A stretch of 64,000 nt of DNA from Chryseobacterium geocarposphaerae (GCF_002797535.1 NZ_PGFD01000003.1:248001-312000), one strand, 5' to 3'. Shown: positions 7,977-16,551, numbered from the stretch's first letter. The notes: generated by a model from the sequence alone, not told the origin. A program made the numbers and translations.

Positions 7977-8894
7977 TTAAACAGTCAAAGATTCTTCTTT
8001 ACTCATCATCTTTCTGAACAGACCTTTAATATGATCGATTTCATCCTGATAATTGGTCTTTTTCCTGCATCCGAAATACAGTGTATTTTCCAGTTTCTTC
8101 TCACCTTCCCAAATTAGTTTTATCTCCTTGTTCTCAATTTCATTTTTACATAAAAAATTAGGGACAACAGCTAATCCTGTTCCGCCTTTCAGACAACGAA
8201 TGATGGAGTTCAAATTCGGAACAATATAATTGGGACGGAAATTCGGTTTATGTCCAAAGTTCAGAATCCAGAACTGGAAAAGATGTTCCATATCTCCGGT
8301 GGTTCCATACCATTTTTCCTGTTTCAGCCATTCTTCAATATGCTCCGGACCTTTAGTTCTCACGACTTCATTAAAACTTTCCGTATCTACATTTTTTCCG
8401 CCAACCAAAATAATCTGTTCGGAAGAAAATGCTTCATGCAAAATATTAGGTGACGTTCCTCTCTTAGGAGTAATAATTAAGTCTAAAATCCCTTTATCCA
8501 GTTGCTCTAACATTTCAGGATATTCACCAAAACTGATGATTAAATTAAAAGGCAATGTAGAAACATATTGCTCCAAAGTCGTCTGAAACGTCTCAAAACA
8601 CATTCCTACGCTTATTGTTGGCGTATGTTTTTCTGTGGATTTCTGAAAGTTCTTTTCAACATCTTCCAGTTTTGTTAAGGGCTCAGAAATCGCATTAAAT
8701 AAAACTTTTCCTCTTTCTGTAGGAATCATTTTCCTTCCGGTTCTGTCGAATAATTTATATCCCACATAAGATTCCAGAGAGCTTAAATGTAAACTCACAC
8801 CGGGTTGCGAGATAAACAACGAATCTGCAGCTCCCGTTAAAGTTCCTGTTTTATAGATTGCTTTAAAAGTTCGGTACCATTCTAAATTGACCAT
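7977..8894 (-). CDS. LysR family transcriptional regulator
   Basis: 305 residues. The N-terminal winged helix-turn-helix spans residues 1-60 (LEWYRTFKAIYKTGTLTGAADSLFISQPGVSLHLSSLE, with the usual A-x2-L..S-Q-P-x-V-S pattern). The rest is a periplasmic-binding-like effector domain. LysR proteins normally control an adjacent gene; the obvious candidate is the aldo/keto reductase that follows 125 bases downstream on the same strand. The effector is unknown. Confidence 0.9.
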   Translation of the reverse strand: MVNLEWYRTFKAIYKTGTLTGAADSLFISQPGVSLHLSSLESYVGYKLFDRTGRKMIPTERGKVLFNAISEPLTKLEDVEKNFQKSTEKHTPTISVGMCFETFQTTLEQYVSTLPFNLIISFGEYPEMLEQLDKGILDLIITPKRGTSPNILHEAFSSEQIILVGGKNVDTESFNEVVRTKGPEHIEEWLKQEKWYGTTGDMEHLFQFWILNFGHKPNFRPNYIVPNLNSIIRCLKGGTGLAVVPNFLCKNEIENKEIKLIWEGEKKLENTLYFGCRKKTNYQDEIDHIKGLFRKMMSKEESLTV

Positions 8895-8919
8895 GACTTT
8901 ATTTATTAATATTCTGATA

Positions 8920-8927
8920 CAAAATTA
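8920..8927 (-). promoter_or_regulatory. TAnnTTTG box of the LysR gene
   Basis: On the minus strand TAATTTTG lies 25 bases before the ATG at 8894. The upstream -33 element is unclear. Confidence 0.5.
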
Positions 8928-8956
8928 CAAAACAATCACAATACTAATATTTAGAT

Positions 8957-9892
8957 CTAATTTATTACTTCTATAATGGTATTCTGAAATTTTTGAGGTT
9001 CATCTTTATGAATCTGATGCCCTGAATTTTCAAATAGAAACAAACCTTTCTTCGGAGCTTTCAACTGCTTAAAATATTCTTTTGTAATAGCAGTGGAGGT
9101 TTGAATATCATTTTCACCAACAAAAAAATAAATGGGGCAATCAACTTTTTGTAAAGTCTTTGGTAAATCGATAGTCATTACTTCATTCCATACAGGCGAC
9201 CAGGTTTTTGACCACTCAAGAAAACCTTTTTTAAAATCATCACTTAATACATATTCTTTACCTTCTCTATAAAAAAGCCACTTTCTTAAATAAAATAAAT
9301 CCTCATCCTTAGTAAAAGGAATGTATACGTTTGTCAATTCTTTATTGGCAACAGGATTTTCTTTAAACTGAACTTTCAGTGTTTTAAGCAATTCTTTTTC
9401 ACTCTTCAACTGGCTGACAACAGGATTGACAGCAAAATAGGCATGCAAAAGTTCAGGATGATTTTTAACCATATTAAAACCTAAAACATTTCCCCAAGAA
9501 CTTCCCAATAAATATATTTTCTTCTGTTTCAGTTCTTTTGTAAGGAAATTGATCACTTCATAAGTATCTTTTTCCATCTGCGCGACTGATGGTTGATTGG
9601 GTGAAGGATTCAATTCTAATGTTTTCCCCGCATCTCTCTGATCCCATTGAACAAGAGTGAATCTATCCTTTAAAAGGTTGGTAAAAACTTCTGCGTTTTT
9701 TATCATAGAACTTCCGGGTCCCCCGGATAAAAATAAAAGTACCGGTTTATTAGAGTCATCTGTTTTTATTTCTATCACTTGTTTTATTCCTCCGATATCC
9801 GGAGCTAGAATCGTATCAATTTTAACTGATTTTACCTGTCCAAAACAAAATACTGACAATACTGATAAAATAAAAAAGAAAGTGTTTTTCAT
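8957..9892 (-). CDS. Secreted alpha/beta hydrolase, prolyl aminopeptidase-like
   Basis: 311 residues. A signal peptide (about 1-19, ending CFGQ) directs export. The segments FLSGGPGSS and LVQWDQRDAGKT resemble the oxyanion region and the WDQRG motif of proline iminopeptidase-type hydrolases. LLGSSWGNVLG holds the nucleophile Ser. Asp in VGENDIQTS and His in NSGHQIHKDEP complete the triad. Periplasmic peptidase or esterase; the substrate cannot be told. It is a single gene, divergent from mdaB. Confidence 0.83.
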   Translation of the reverse strand: MKNTFFFILSVLSVFCFGQVKSVKIDTILAPDIGGIKQVIEIKTDDSNKPVLLFLSGGPGSSMIKNAEVFTNLLKDRFTLVQWDQRDAGKTLELNPSPNQPSVAQMEKDTYEVINFLTKELKQKKIYLLGSSWGNVLGFNMVKNHPELLHAYFAVNPVVSQLKSEKELLKTLKVQFKENPVANKELTNVYIPFTKDEDLFYLRKWLFYREGKEYVLSDDFKKGFLEWSKTWSPVWNEVMTIDLPKTLQKVDCPIYFFVGENDIQTSTAITKEYFKQLKAPKKGLFLFENSGHQIHKDEPQKFQNTIIEVIN

Positions 9893-9915
9893 AATTTCTA
9901 ATTAAGTGTTTGATG

Positions 9916-9923
9916 CAAACATA
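9916..9923 (-). promoter_or_regulatory. TAnnTTTG box of the alpha/beta hydrolase gene
   Basis: TATGTTTG on the minus strand, 23 bases before the start codon at 9892, in the divergent region with mdaB. Confidence 0.5.
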
Positions 9924-10074
9924 CCTGAAATATACCACAAAAGTAACCAATACATATTGCGATTTTATTAAACTCATTCTCTATTTGCTAGAAACCTACT
10001 TACAGAAACACAACTATCATTTTTATAATACTTAATTATAATTCATATTATTTTTATTATATAATAGTCCATCC

Positions 10075-10082
10075 TAACTTTG
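10075..10082 (+). promoter_or_regulatory. TAnnTTTG box of the mdaB-ygiN-like unit
   Basis: TAACTTTG lies 29 bases before ATG 10112, downstream of a very AT-rich stretch (about 10020-10065). The rest of the 219-base divergent region holds no other clear signal. Confidence 0.5.
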
Positions 10083-10111
10083 CATCATAAAATTTAAACA
10101 ATCATAAAACA

Positions 10112-10726
10112 ATGAAAAAAGTATTAATCATCAACGGTGGACAAAACTTCGGACATTCCGGAGGAAAATATAATCAGACAATCGCAGAAAACACTTTGGA
10201 AGTTCTGAAAAACTTTGGAAATGCAGAAGTAAAAATCACTAATGTAAGTGAAAATTACGATAAAAATGAAGAGGTAGAAAAATTCGTTTGGGCGGATTAT
10301 ATTATTTATCATACTCCAATCTGGTGGTTTCAGTTACCTAATGGTTTAAAAAAATATATCGATGAAGTCTTTACTGCAGGTCATGCCAAAGGAATTTATA
10401 TGAGTGACGGAAGAACTGCCGACAATCCGAAAATCAATTACGGAACAGGGGGAATGCTGAAAGGAAGAAAATATATGCTGACCACAAGCTGGAATGCTCC
10501 TGAAACAGCTTTCACGCTTCCCGGAGAATTCTTTAACGAAACCAGCGTGGACAATGGACCATTATTTGGATTCCACAGAATGAACGCTTTTGTTTCATTG
10601 GAAAAGATGGAAAGCTTTCACTTTCATGATGTAGAAAAGAATGCCAATATTGAACGTGATATGAAACTGTACAGAGAACATCTTACTGCAATTTTTGAAA
10701 AAGAATTAAAACCTCAACTAGCCTAA
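10112..10726 (+). CDS. mdaB: NAD(P)H:quinone oxidoreductase, MdaB type
   Basis: 204 residues, a flavodoxin-fold FAD enzyme reducing quinones by two electrons. VLIINGGQNFGHSGGKYN at the N-terminus, the active-site region YHTPIWWFQLPNGLKKYIDEVFTAG and the downstream LTTSWNAPETAF are the MdaB signature. The stop codon TAA shares a base with the ATG of the next gene, indicating translational coupling to a YgiN-like monooxygenase; E. coli has the same mdaB-ygiN order. Likely protects against quinone stress. Confidence 0.9.
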   Translation: MKKVLIINGGQNFGHSGGKYNQTIAENTLEVLKNFGNAEVKITNVSENYDKNEEVEKFVWADYIIYHTPIWWFQLPNGLKKYIDEVFTAGHAKGIYMSDGRTADNPKINYGTGGMLKGRKYMLTTSWNAPETAFTLPGEFFNETSVDNGPLFGFHRMNAFVSLEKMESFHFHDVEKNANIERDMKLYREHLTAIFEKELKPQLA

Positions 10727-11013
10727 TGAAAATCTATCTTACAGCAATCATAAAAGCAAAAGAAGAATATAGAGAAGAAGTTTTGGAAGTTCTTCAGCAT
10801 ATGGTAAAAGAAACCATGAAAGAAGAAGCTAATGAACTTTATGCACTTCATCAGGGAATTGAAGACAAAAACCAATTTGTGTTTTACGAGATATGGAAAA
10901 GTAAAGAGGGATTAGCACAACACAATCAGCAGCCTTACATTCAGGCTTTCGGAGCTTTAGCGGATGAAAAACTGCAGGAAAAACCACAGATTTATTTAAC
11001 CGAAATTATATAA
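10726..11013 (+). CDS. YgiN-like antibiotic biosynthesis monooxygenase domain protein
   Basis: 95 residues, a single ABM dimeric alpha/beta-barrel domain. The residues FYEIWKSKEGLAQHNQQPYIQAF are typical (E-x-W... H-x2-x-P-Y-x2-F). In E. coli the homologue YgiN acts as a quinol monooxygenase that closes a quinone redox cycle with MdaB. Here the start overlaps the mdaB stop (TAATG). Function by context is well supported; activity is not shown. Confidence 0.85.
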   Translation: MKIYLTAIIKAKEEYREEVLEVLQHMVKETMKEEANELYALHQGIEDKNQFVFYEIWKSKEGLAQHNQQPYIQAFGALADEKLQEKPQIYLTEII

Positions 11014-11156
11014 TCATTAAAAAAATTTAAACCATTAAGGAAATTTAGGAATTAAGATCCATTAAGCATCAGTAAATTTTACTATGTCTTTTTAAACAGA
11101 GCTAAATCCTAATATTCTAAACTTCTTAAAAAAAATTAATGGCTAACTTAAAACAT

Positions 11157-11909
11157 ATGAAAAAACTTGCATTACTCATCTTTTCTATTTTCACCATAGG
11201 ATTCATTCAGGCACAAACCAAAAAGTCTAAAAATATGAAAAAGAAAATTTTATTTGTCGTTACCAGCCATGACAAAAAAGGCGATACAGGACAGGAAACA
11301 GGATATTATCTTGGCGAAGTTTCCCATCCCTGGGAAGTTCTTCACAAAGCAGGATACGAGATCGATTTTGTAAGCCCGAAAGGCGGAACTCCTCCTGTTG
11401 ACGGATTCGATTTAAAAGACCCGGTAAACAAAGAATTCTGGGAAAACAAAGAATACAAAAACAAGATTGATCATTCTTTGCAGCCTTCTCAGGTCAATCC
11501 AAATGATTATTCCACCATCTTTTACGCAGGAGGTCACGGTGCGATGTGGGATTTTGCAGACAATACGGAACTTGCTGCCATTGCCTCAAAAATTTATGAA
11601 AACGGAGGAATTGTAGCCGGAGTTTGTCACGGACCTGCCGGTTTGGTCAATATCAAACTGAACAACGGCAAATATTTAGTGGATGGTAAAAAAATTAATG
11701 CTTTTACCAATGAAGAAGAGTCTGAAGTAAAATTAACCCATGTTGTTCCTTTCCTTCTGGAAGATAAATTAAAAGAAAGAGGGGCAAAATTTGAAAAATC
11801 TGGTCTTTGGCAAAATCATGTTGTGACTGATCAACGAGTAATTACAGGACAAAATCCTCAGTCTGCCAAAAGTGTTGGGGAAGCTATTTTAAAAGAATTG
11901 AATAAATAA
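11157..11909 (+). CDS. Exported DJ-1/PfpI (Hsp31-like) family protein
   Basis: About 250 residues. A signal peptide (MKKLALLIFSIFTIGFIQAQ) sets the likely start at 11157; an in-frame ATG at 11139 would add six residues ahead of it. The core has GQETGYYLGE (conserved Glu), FYAGGHGAMWDF and the nucleophile elbow GVCHGPAGL with the catalytic Cys and neighbouring His, as in the Hsp31/glyoxalase III class of type 1 glutamine amidotransferase-like proteins, which convert methylglyoxal or repair glycated residues. Follows the MdaB unit after 143 bases of AT-rich DNA. Chaperone, glyoxalase and deglycase roles cannot be separated. Confidence 0.83.
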   Translation: MKKLALLIFSIFTIGFIQAQTKKSKNMKKKILFVVTSHDKKGDTGQETGYYLGEVSHPWEVLHKAGYEIDFVSPKGGTPPVDGFDLKDPVNKEFWENKEYKNKIDHSLQPSQVNPNDYSTIFYAGGHGAMWDFADNTELAAIASKIYENGGIVAGVCHGPAGLVNIKLNNGKYLVDGKKINAFTNEEESEVKLTHVVPFLLEDKLKERGAKFEKSGLWQNHVVTDQRVITGQNPQSAKSVGEAILKELNK

Positions 11910-11936
11910 TTTTTCAAATAGGGTAACTGTTGCATT

Positions 11937-12012
11937 TGTCATTCTGAATGGAACGAAGTGGAGTGAAGAATCCCTAAAAAACAGCATAGATTCTTCCTTC
12001 GTCAGAATGACA
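11937..12012 (+). repeat. REP-like hairpin repeat, complete copy
   Basis: A 76-base intergenic element. TGTCATTCTGA at its left end pairs with TCAGAATGACA at its right end, and GAAGAATC pairs with GATTCTTC inside, giving an imperfect stem-loop. The left 36 bases match, in opposite orientation, 28169-28204 with three mismatches. Dispersed short palindromes of this sequence type occur in many Bacteroidota genomes. It lies just before the aldo/keto reductase gene. Confidence 0.75.
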
Positions 12013-12105
12013 ACTAACCGAAATTTTTACATTAAAATAGAATTAAAATTCAAAAATCTAAAATTAAAAATTTCAATTAAAATCAAAAAAATAAGACAAA
12101 AGAAA

Positions 12106-13089
12106 ATGGAATATAGAAAATTAGGAAACACCGATCTGGAACTTTCAGTGATTACTCACGGAGCGTTTGCTATCGGTGGAAATATGTGGGGAGGAAATGA
12201 GAAACAAGATTCTATAAATTCAATCCACGCTTCACTGGATCACGGAGTCACTTCAATTGATACCGCACCTTTTTACGGTTTCGGATTAAGTGAAGAAATG
12301 ATCGGAGAAGCAATCAAAGGAAAAGACCGCTCGAAAATCCAGTTATTAACAAAATTCGGATTGGTTTGGGACGGAAGCAATAACGGTAAAGGAGAATTTT
12401 TCTTTGATGCAGAGGAAGATGGTAAAAAAATTCCTGTTTATAAATTCGCATCCAAAGAAAACATCATCAAAGAAGTCGAGGAAAGTTTAAAAAGACTGGG
12501 AACAGACTACATCGATCTTTTACAGTTGCACTGGCCGGATTCTACAACACCGATCAGCGAAACGATGGAAGCCTTGGAAGTATTGATTCAGCAGGGAAAA
12601 ATCAGAACTGCAGGAGTAAGCAATTATTCTGTTGACCAGATGGAAGAGGCTAATAAAACGTTGAAATTAGCCAGCAACCAGGTTTCTTACAGTATGCTGA
12701 ACCGTACTATTGAAAACGATCTGGTTCCGTATTCTTTGGAAAACAATTCGGGAATTATTGTATACAGCCCAATGGAAAGAGGTCTTTTAACAGGAAAATA
12801 TTTCAAAGAAAACCAACTGAAAGAAAACGACCACAGAAACGGATATTTCTCTCAATTTGATTTACAAAAAGCGAAAAATTTCTTAGATAAGATCGAACCG
12901 ATTGCCAAGGAAAAAGGGGCAACACTTTCTCAATTAGTTTTGAGATGGACAACTTTACAACCGGCCATTACAGTGGTTTTAGCGGGTGCAAGGAATGCCC
13001 AGCAAGCGATTGAAAATGCAAAGGCAATTTCTTTTGATTTGTCTCAGGAAGAATTGAATTTTATAAATAATGCTTTAAAAGAAATTTAA
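12106..13089 (+). CDS. Aldo/keto reductase, YhdN/Tas-like
   Basis: 327 residues. The start at 12106 (MEYRKLGNTDLELS) is the standard AKR N-terminus; an upstream in-frame ATG at 12007 falls inside the hairpin repeat and would add a lysine-rich non-homologous tail. Tetrad: Asp52 and Tyr57 (SIDTAPFYGFG), Lys83 (LLTKFG), His in LLQLHWPD. The C-terminal VVLAGARNAQQAIENAKA is the NADPH-binding loop. NADPH-dependent reductase of unknown substrate, of the voltage-gated potassium channel beta-like AKR group. Confidence 0.9.
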   Translation: MEYRKLGNTDLELSVITHGAFAIGGNMWGGNEKQDSINSIHASLDHGVTSIDTAPFYGFGLSEEMIGEAIKGKDRSKIQLLTKFGLVWDGSNNGKGEFFFDAEEDGKKIPVYKFASKENIIKEVEESLKRLGTDYIDLLQLHWPDSTTPISETMEALEVLIQQGKIRTAGVSNYSVDQMEEANKTLKLASNQVSYSMLNRTIENDLVPYSLENNSGIIVYSPMERGLLTGKYFKENQLKENDHRNGYFSQFDLQKAKNFLDKIEPIAKEKGATLSQLVLRWTTLQPAITVVLAGARNAQQAIENAKAISFDLSQEELNFINNALKEI

Positions 13090-13096
13090 TTACAAT

Positions 13097-13131
13097 AAAA
13101 AAACGCTTCTCAAAATTGAGGAGCGTTTTTT
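13097..13131. terminator. Bidirectional terminator between convergent genes
   Basis: AACGCTTCTC pairs with GAGGAGCGTT (one T-G pair) around AAAATT, flanked by A and T tracts, so it serves the aldo/keto reductase on plus and the AhpD-like gene on minus. Confidence 0.87.
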
Positions 13132-13160
13132 GTAAATAACTTAATTTTAAATAATTGATT

Positions 13161-13604
13161 TTATTTTGCAATCGGCATGTGTGTGCTTATTGCAATTCTG
13201 TTCCATGAATTAATCGTGATAATTGCCATAATAATTTGTGCGATCTGATTTTCATCAAAAAGCTGTTTTGCTTTATAATACGTTTCCTCTGTCAATCCTT
13301 TTTGGCTGATCAATGTAATTTCTTCGGTCATTGCCAAAAGCACCTGTTCTTCTTCTGTATACAATTCTAATGCTTCTCTCCATGCATTTAAAAGATAAAT
13401 TCTCTGAGGTGTTTCTCCATATTTTATGGCATCTTTTGTATGCATATCCAGACAGAAAGCACATCCGTTGATTTGTGAAGCTCTGATTTTAATTAATTCT
13501 TTTTGAATGTGGTTTAATGAAATAGTCTGAAGATATCCTTCCAATCCCATCATTGCTTTGTAAGCGGCAGCATCTACGGTTGCCATATTAATTCTTGCAC
13601 TCAT
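13161..13604 (-). CDS. AhpD-like carboxymuconolactone decarboxylase family protein
   Basis: 147 residues. ASQINGCAFCLDMHTKDA carries the CxxCxxxH redox site (Cys48, Cys51, His55) of the AhpD/alkylhydroperoxidase core family, which reduces peroxides or serves as a disulfide reductase. KELIKIRAS upstream is also typical. Its ATG overlaps the TGA of the DoxX gene (ATGA), so the two are translationally coupled. Likely an antioxidant role, partner unknown. Confidence 0.88.
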   Translation of the reverse strand: MSARINMATVDAAAYKAMMGLEGYLQTISLNHIQKELIKIRASQINGCAFCLDMHTKDAIKYGETPQRIYLLNAWREALELYTEEEQVLLAMTEEITLISQKGLTEETYYKAKQLFDENQIAQIIMAIITINSWNRIAISTHMPIAK

Positions 13605-14044
13605 AATGATTTATATTTGTTTGTTAAATTGTCTATTGTAAATGAATACCTCTCCTGAACTGCCAATAAAAATGAAGCCGCACTTCCTATCCAGACCGAG
13701 TAATCCAAAGGAGCTTTTATTCCTAAAGCGATGGTCATGGAGATAGCAAAAATCAATAACAGAAAACCTGCTCCATACGCTGCCAATTTGGTTTTAAATC
13801 CAAGAACCAGCAGTAACGGAAAAAGAATTTCTAAAAAGGTTGCAGCATAGGCAGAAACAGTTCCTAAACTTGCGGGAAGAAAATAGGTAAGCTGTTGGGT
13901 ATACTTTTCAAAGTTTTCCCAATTTCCCCAAGCGGAGTTTTTACCCCAAAAACCCAATCTGTCTGCTACAGCAGAAAGCATCGTTACTGCTATGGCTACT
14001 CTTAAGAATAACTGTGGGAATTGAATCTCTCTTTTGCCTGTCAT
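13601..14044 (-). CDS. DoxX family membrane protein
   Basis: 147 residues with about four hydrophobic segments (near 8-25, 60-82, 85-105 and 112-128). The residues FLRVAIAVTMLSAVADRLGFWG and the TYFLPASLGTVSAYAATFLEILFPLLLVLGF block are those of DoxX-like proteins. DoxX proteins occur with redox partners and have been linked to thiol or quinone chemistry, though the activity of this branch is unknown. Coupled by a 4-base overlap to the AhpD-like gene and downstream of a Crp/Fnr regulator. Confidence 0.85.
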   Translation of the reverse strand: MTGKREIQFPQLFLRVAIAVTMLSAVADRLGFWGKNSAWGNWENFEKYTQQLTYFLPASLGTVSAYAATFLEILFPLLLVLGFKTKLAAYGAGFLLLIFAISMTIALGIKAPLDYSVWIGSAASFLLAVQERYSFTIDNLTNKYKSL

Positions 14045-14107
14045 TGTAATTGTTTTTATGAACAGGACAAAGTTGCGACTTCTGAATGATAAAAATCTTA
14101 AACTGGT

Positions 14108-14680
14108 TTAAGAACGTAATTTTGCTCTGATTTCACTTAAATATTCCGGAGTAAAACCTAAAAACGAAGCAATTAAATACTGGGGAATTCTTTGAATAAA
14201 CCATGGATATTGCGTACTGAAGTGTATATACAATTCTTCCCGGCTCATTTCATATAAATAACGGATCCGTCTTTCCGAAGATGCATAAGCCCGCTGATAA
14301 ACCATTCTGAAATACCGTTCCATGATGGGATGTTTTTTCAGTAATGCTTCCTGATTCTGAAGATCAATCATTAAAATTGTAGAGCGTTCTACCGCCTGAA
14401 TACAAAAATCCGACTTCATCTGTCGTTCATAGGCAAAAGTATCGGTAATCCACCAGTTTTCAATCGCAAATTCAGTCGTCTGCTCTATTCCTTTTTCATT
14501 GACGAAAAATTTTCGGAGACATCCTTTAACAACAAAGTACATCGACTTGCAAACTTCCCCACTCAACATCAGATCCTGCTTTTTCTTCACTTCCAGCTCC
14601 TGAAAGAATGAAAGAACCGAAGCAAATTCTTCATCACTCATGGTAATGAATTTATCTAAATGTTGTTTAAAAGTCTCCAT
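14108..14680 (-). CDS. Crp/Fnr family transcriptional regulator
   Basis: 190 residues. Residues ~25-115 form a cyclic-nucleotide-binding-like beta roll (MYFVVKGCLRKFFVNEKGIEQTTEFAIENWWITD), and residues ~150-188 contain a short helix-turn-helix (IPQYLIASFLGFTPEYLSEIRAKL). No cysteines arranged for an Fe-S cluster. This short form is common in Bacteroidota and usually sits beside the genes it controls; the DoxX-AhpD pair follows 63 bases downstream and the DUF1304 gene is divergent. Confidence 0.88.
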   Translation of the reverse strand: METFKQHLDKFITMSDEEFASVLSFFQELEVKKKQDLMLSGEVCKSMYFVVKGCLRKFFVNEKGIEQTTEFAIENWWITDTFAYERQMKSDFCIQAVERSTILMIDLQNQEALLKKHPIMERYFRMVYQRAYASSERRIRYLYEMSREELYIHFSTQYPWFIQRIPQYLIASFLGFTPEYLSEIRAKLRS

Positions 14681-14697
14681 TATTGAAATTGTATGAC

Positions 14698-14728
14698 CAA
14701 ACTTAACTTTATTTTTTTAGTTTTACAA
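14698..14728 (-). promoter_or_regulatory. Promoter of the Crp/Fnr regulator
   Basis: On the minus strand TTG (14726-14728), a 20-base spacer and TAAGTTTG (14698-14705) fit the Bacteroidota consensus. It lies 17 bases before the ATG at 14680, in the short divergent region with the DUF1304 gene. Confidence 0.6.
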
Positions 14729-14745
14729 TGACAAAACAGTAAATC

Positions 14746-15111
14746 ATGGAAATCGTAGCCAAAATTCTAATTGCAGTAGTAGCCATTGAGCATCTTTACA
14801 TTTTATGGATGGAAATGTTTGCATGGGAAACCAAAGGAAAAGAAGTCTTTAAAAAAGCTTTACCTGCCGAAATGTTTAAACCTACAAAAGGTTTAGCGGC
14901 TAACCAAGGTCTGTACAATGGCTTTTTAGCAGCCGGACTGATCTGGTCTTTTTTCATTGATGATCCTAAATGGCAAACCAATATTGCTTTATTTTTCTTA
15001 GGATGCGTTGCCGTAGCCGGAATTTACGGTGCTGTTTCTGCTACAAAGAAGATCTTTTTTGTTCAGGCGTTACCAGCGATTTTGGCGATTGTAGCAGTTT
15101 TACTAAAATAG
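14746..15111 (+). CDS. DUF1304 family membrane protein
   Basis: 121 residues with four hydrophobic stretches (about 4-22, 55-70, 78-96, 103-120). The motifs AIEHLYILWMEMFAW and ANQGLYNGFLAAGL are characteristic of DUF1304, small inner-membrane proteins of unknown function. It is divergent from the Crp/Fnr gene, which makes it a candidate target. The next gene starts 12 bases downstream. Confidence 0.85.
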   Translation: MEIVAKILIAVVAIEHLYILWMEMFAWETKGKEVFKKALPAEMFKPTKGLAANQGLYNGFLAAGLIWSFFIDDPKWQTNIALFFLGCVAVAGIYGAVSATKKIFFVQALPAILAIVAVLLK

Positions 15112-15122
15112 TTAGCTACATT

Positions 15123-16040
15123 ATGAAAACCCGTCTTCTAACTATTCTAATTGTACTAATTTCAAATTTCTCTTTTACCCAAACAAAGGAGGAAATAATA
15201 GCAAGAATAATTAAAGTTAATTCTTTAGATGGTTGGGATGGAGTATTAAATCCTGATTTAGATAAAAATGGTTTAAGTGACAATAACAATTATTATAATT
15301 TCGAAAAATTAAAGAAAATAGTTTCTACCGATGAACTTTTAGACTTAACCAAACACAAAAATCAAGTTCTAAGATTATATGCTATTGATGAATTGATTAG
15401 TGAAAACAATAAGTATATTAACATTCAAAAAGAAATTTTAGATGCCATCGCTAATAAGAAAATAGTTCAAACACATTCAGGTTGTATAATAGATAAAGAG
15501 TTAACATATTCTATCATTTATCACAAATATTGGAATCTTGTAAGAGCAAGAGCCTCTAAGAATCCAAATGAATCCGATAAAGAAGAAACTGAATTGATTG
15601 GACGTAAAACCTTAAATGAGGACAACCTTTTAAGAAACATCAATTCAGAAATTTTAAAATTAGATGAAGATCTATTTTGGCTTATTTATGATCGGGTATT
15701 TGAAATAGAAAAGTATGATGAAACTTTGAAAAAAAATATCATTCATCTTCTTTTTAAATATAATAATAGCTACGCATTCAAATATTTAAAAAAAAATTAT
15801 CCTGATGACTTTAATAATATCTATACAGAATATTTTACTAAACATTTCTCCAAAGCTGAATTCGATAAGGTAAACGAGACTTTTTACCTTTTTGATTTGG
15901 TACAATATGCATTTGAAAATAATAATGATGATATGAAAACGAGAATATTGCAAAAATTAAGAACAACTAAAGGCTGGGAAAAAGAGCTTAGCGGAACTTT
16001 TGAGCATCAAATTTTCAATAAATATCATATTAAACTATAA
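15123..16040 (+). CDS. Exported protein of unknown function, helical-repeat-like
   Basis: 305 residues from the ATG at 15123, which gives a clear signal peptide (MKTRLLTILIVLISNFSFTQ). A longer reading frame exists upstream but overlaps the DUF1304 gene, so I chose this start. The body is charged, rich in Lys, Asn and Leu, with segments such as HKNQVLRLYAIDELIS and NIIHLLFKYNNSYAFKYLKK that look like HEAT-type helical pairs. No catalytic motif. It ends 16 bases from the convergent thioredoxin-like gene. Confidence 0.65.
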   Translation: MKTRLLTILIVLISNFSFTQTKEEIIARIIKVNSLDGWDGVLNPDLDKNGLSDNNNYYNFEKLKKIVSTDELLDLTKHKNQVLRLYAIDELISENNKYINIQKEILDAIANKKIVQTHSGCIIDKELTYSIIYHKYWNLVRARASKNPNESDKEETELIGRKTLNEDNLLRNINSEILKLDEDLFWLIYDRVFEIEKYDETLKKNIIHLLFKYNNSYAFKYLKKNYPDDFNNIYTEYFTKHFSKAEFDKVNETFYLFDLVQYAFENNNDDMKTRILQKLRTTKGWEKELSGTFEHQIFNKYHIKL

Positions 16041-16056
16041 AAAGCTCATAGCACAA

Positions 16057-16530
16057 TTAAAATTTTAAAACTTTCTCAAGTTTGAGTTTCATTTCTTCCG
16101 GTTTAAACTTCCCTTCATGATATTCAATCAAATTCTGATCTTTATCTAATATAATCCACAATGGATACACAGGCTTGTTTTTATTTTTTGACAACGCTAA
16201 AGCCAATTCATGAATTCCAGAATTTCCATTCGGTAAATAGTTAAATTCTTTTCCTTGGAAATTGATCTTTTCCTTCATTTTTTCCGGATCAAAACTGATC
16301 AGGTAAAAATTTTCATTGATCAACTTAACTAAATCTTTATTTTTATTCAATTGAAAAGATTCTATTTTACAAACCGAACACCAACTTGTATACATATGGA
16401 TAATAACCGGTTTTGGCTTTTCCTTTTGCAGAATTTCCAAATCCGAAAAAGTGCCTGTCTTCATCTGCGAAAGATAAAAACAGGGCACTAACATTAAAAA
16501 TAAAAATATTGTTATAACTTTCATTTGCAC
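16057..16530 (-). CDS. Exported thioredoxin-fold protein
   Basis: 157 residues. Signal peptide (MKVITIFLFLMLVPCFYLSQ; the initiator may be 16530 or 16524) followed by a thioredoxin-like domain with HMYTSWCSVCKIESFQL, a WCxxC redox site. FDPEKMKEKINFQGKEFNYLPNGNSG and YPLWIILDKDQNLIEYHEG fit a DUF255/thioredoxin_7-like fold. Probably a periplasmic disulfide reductase. It is the next gene after the TonB receptor on the same strand, separated by a possible repeat. Confidence 0.8.
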   Translation of the reverse strand: MQMKVITIFLFLMLVPCFYLSQMKTGTFSDLEILQKEKPKPVIIHMYTSWCSVCKIESFQLNKNKDLVKLINENFYLISFDPEKMKEKINFQGKEFNYLPNGNSGIHELALALSKNKNKPVYPLWIILDKDQNLIEYHEGKFKPEEMKLKLEKVLKF

Positions 16531-16551
16531 GTTTTTAATTGTTAGATTTTT

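Noticed and set aside
12007..12105. N-terminal extension of the second aldo/keto reductase
   Set aside because: The ATG at 12007 is part of the hairpin repeat and the added residues are lysine-rich and not AKR-like; 12106 gives the standard N-terminus.
14970..15122. Extended start of the exported helical-repeat-like protein
   Set aside because: The extension lies within the DUF1304 gene in another frame, and the signal peptide begins at 15123.
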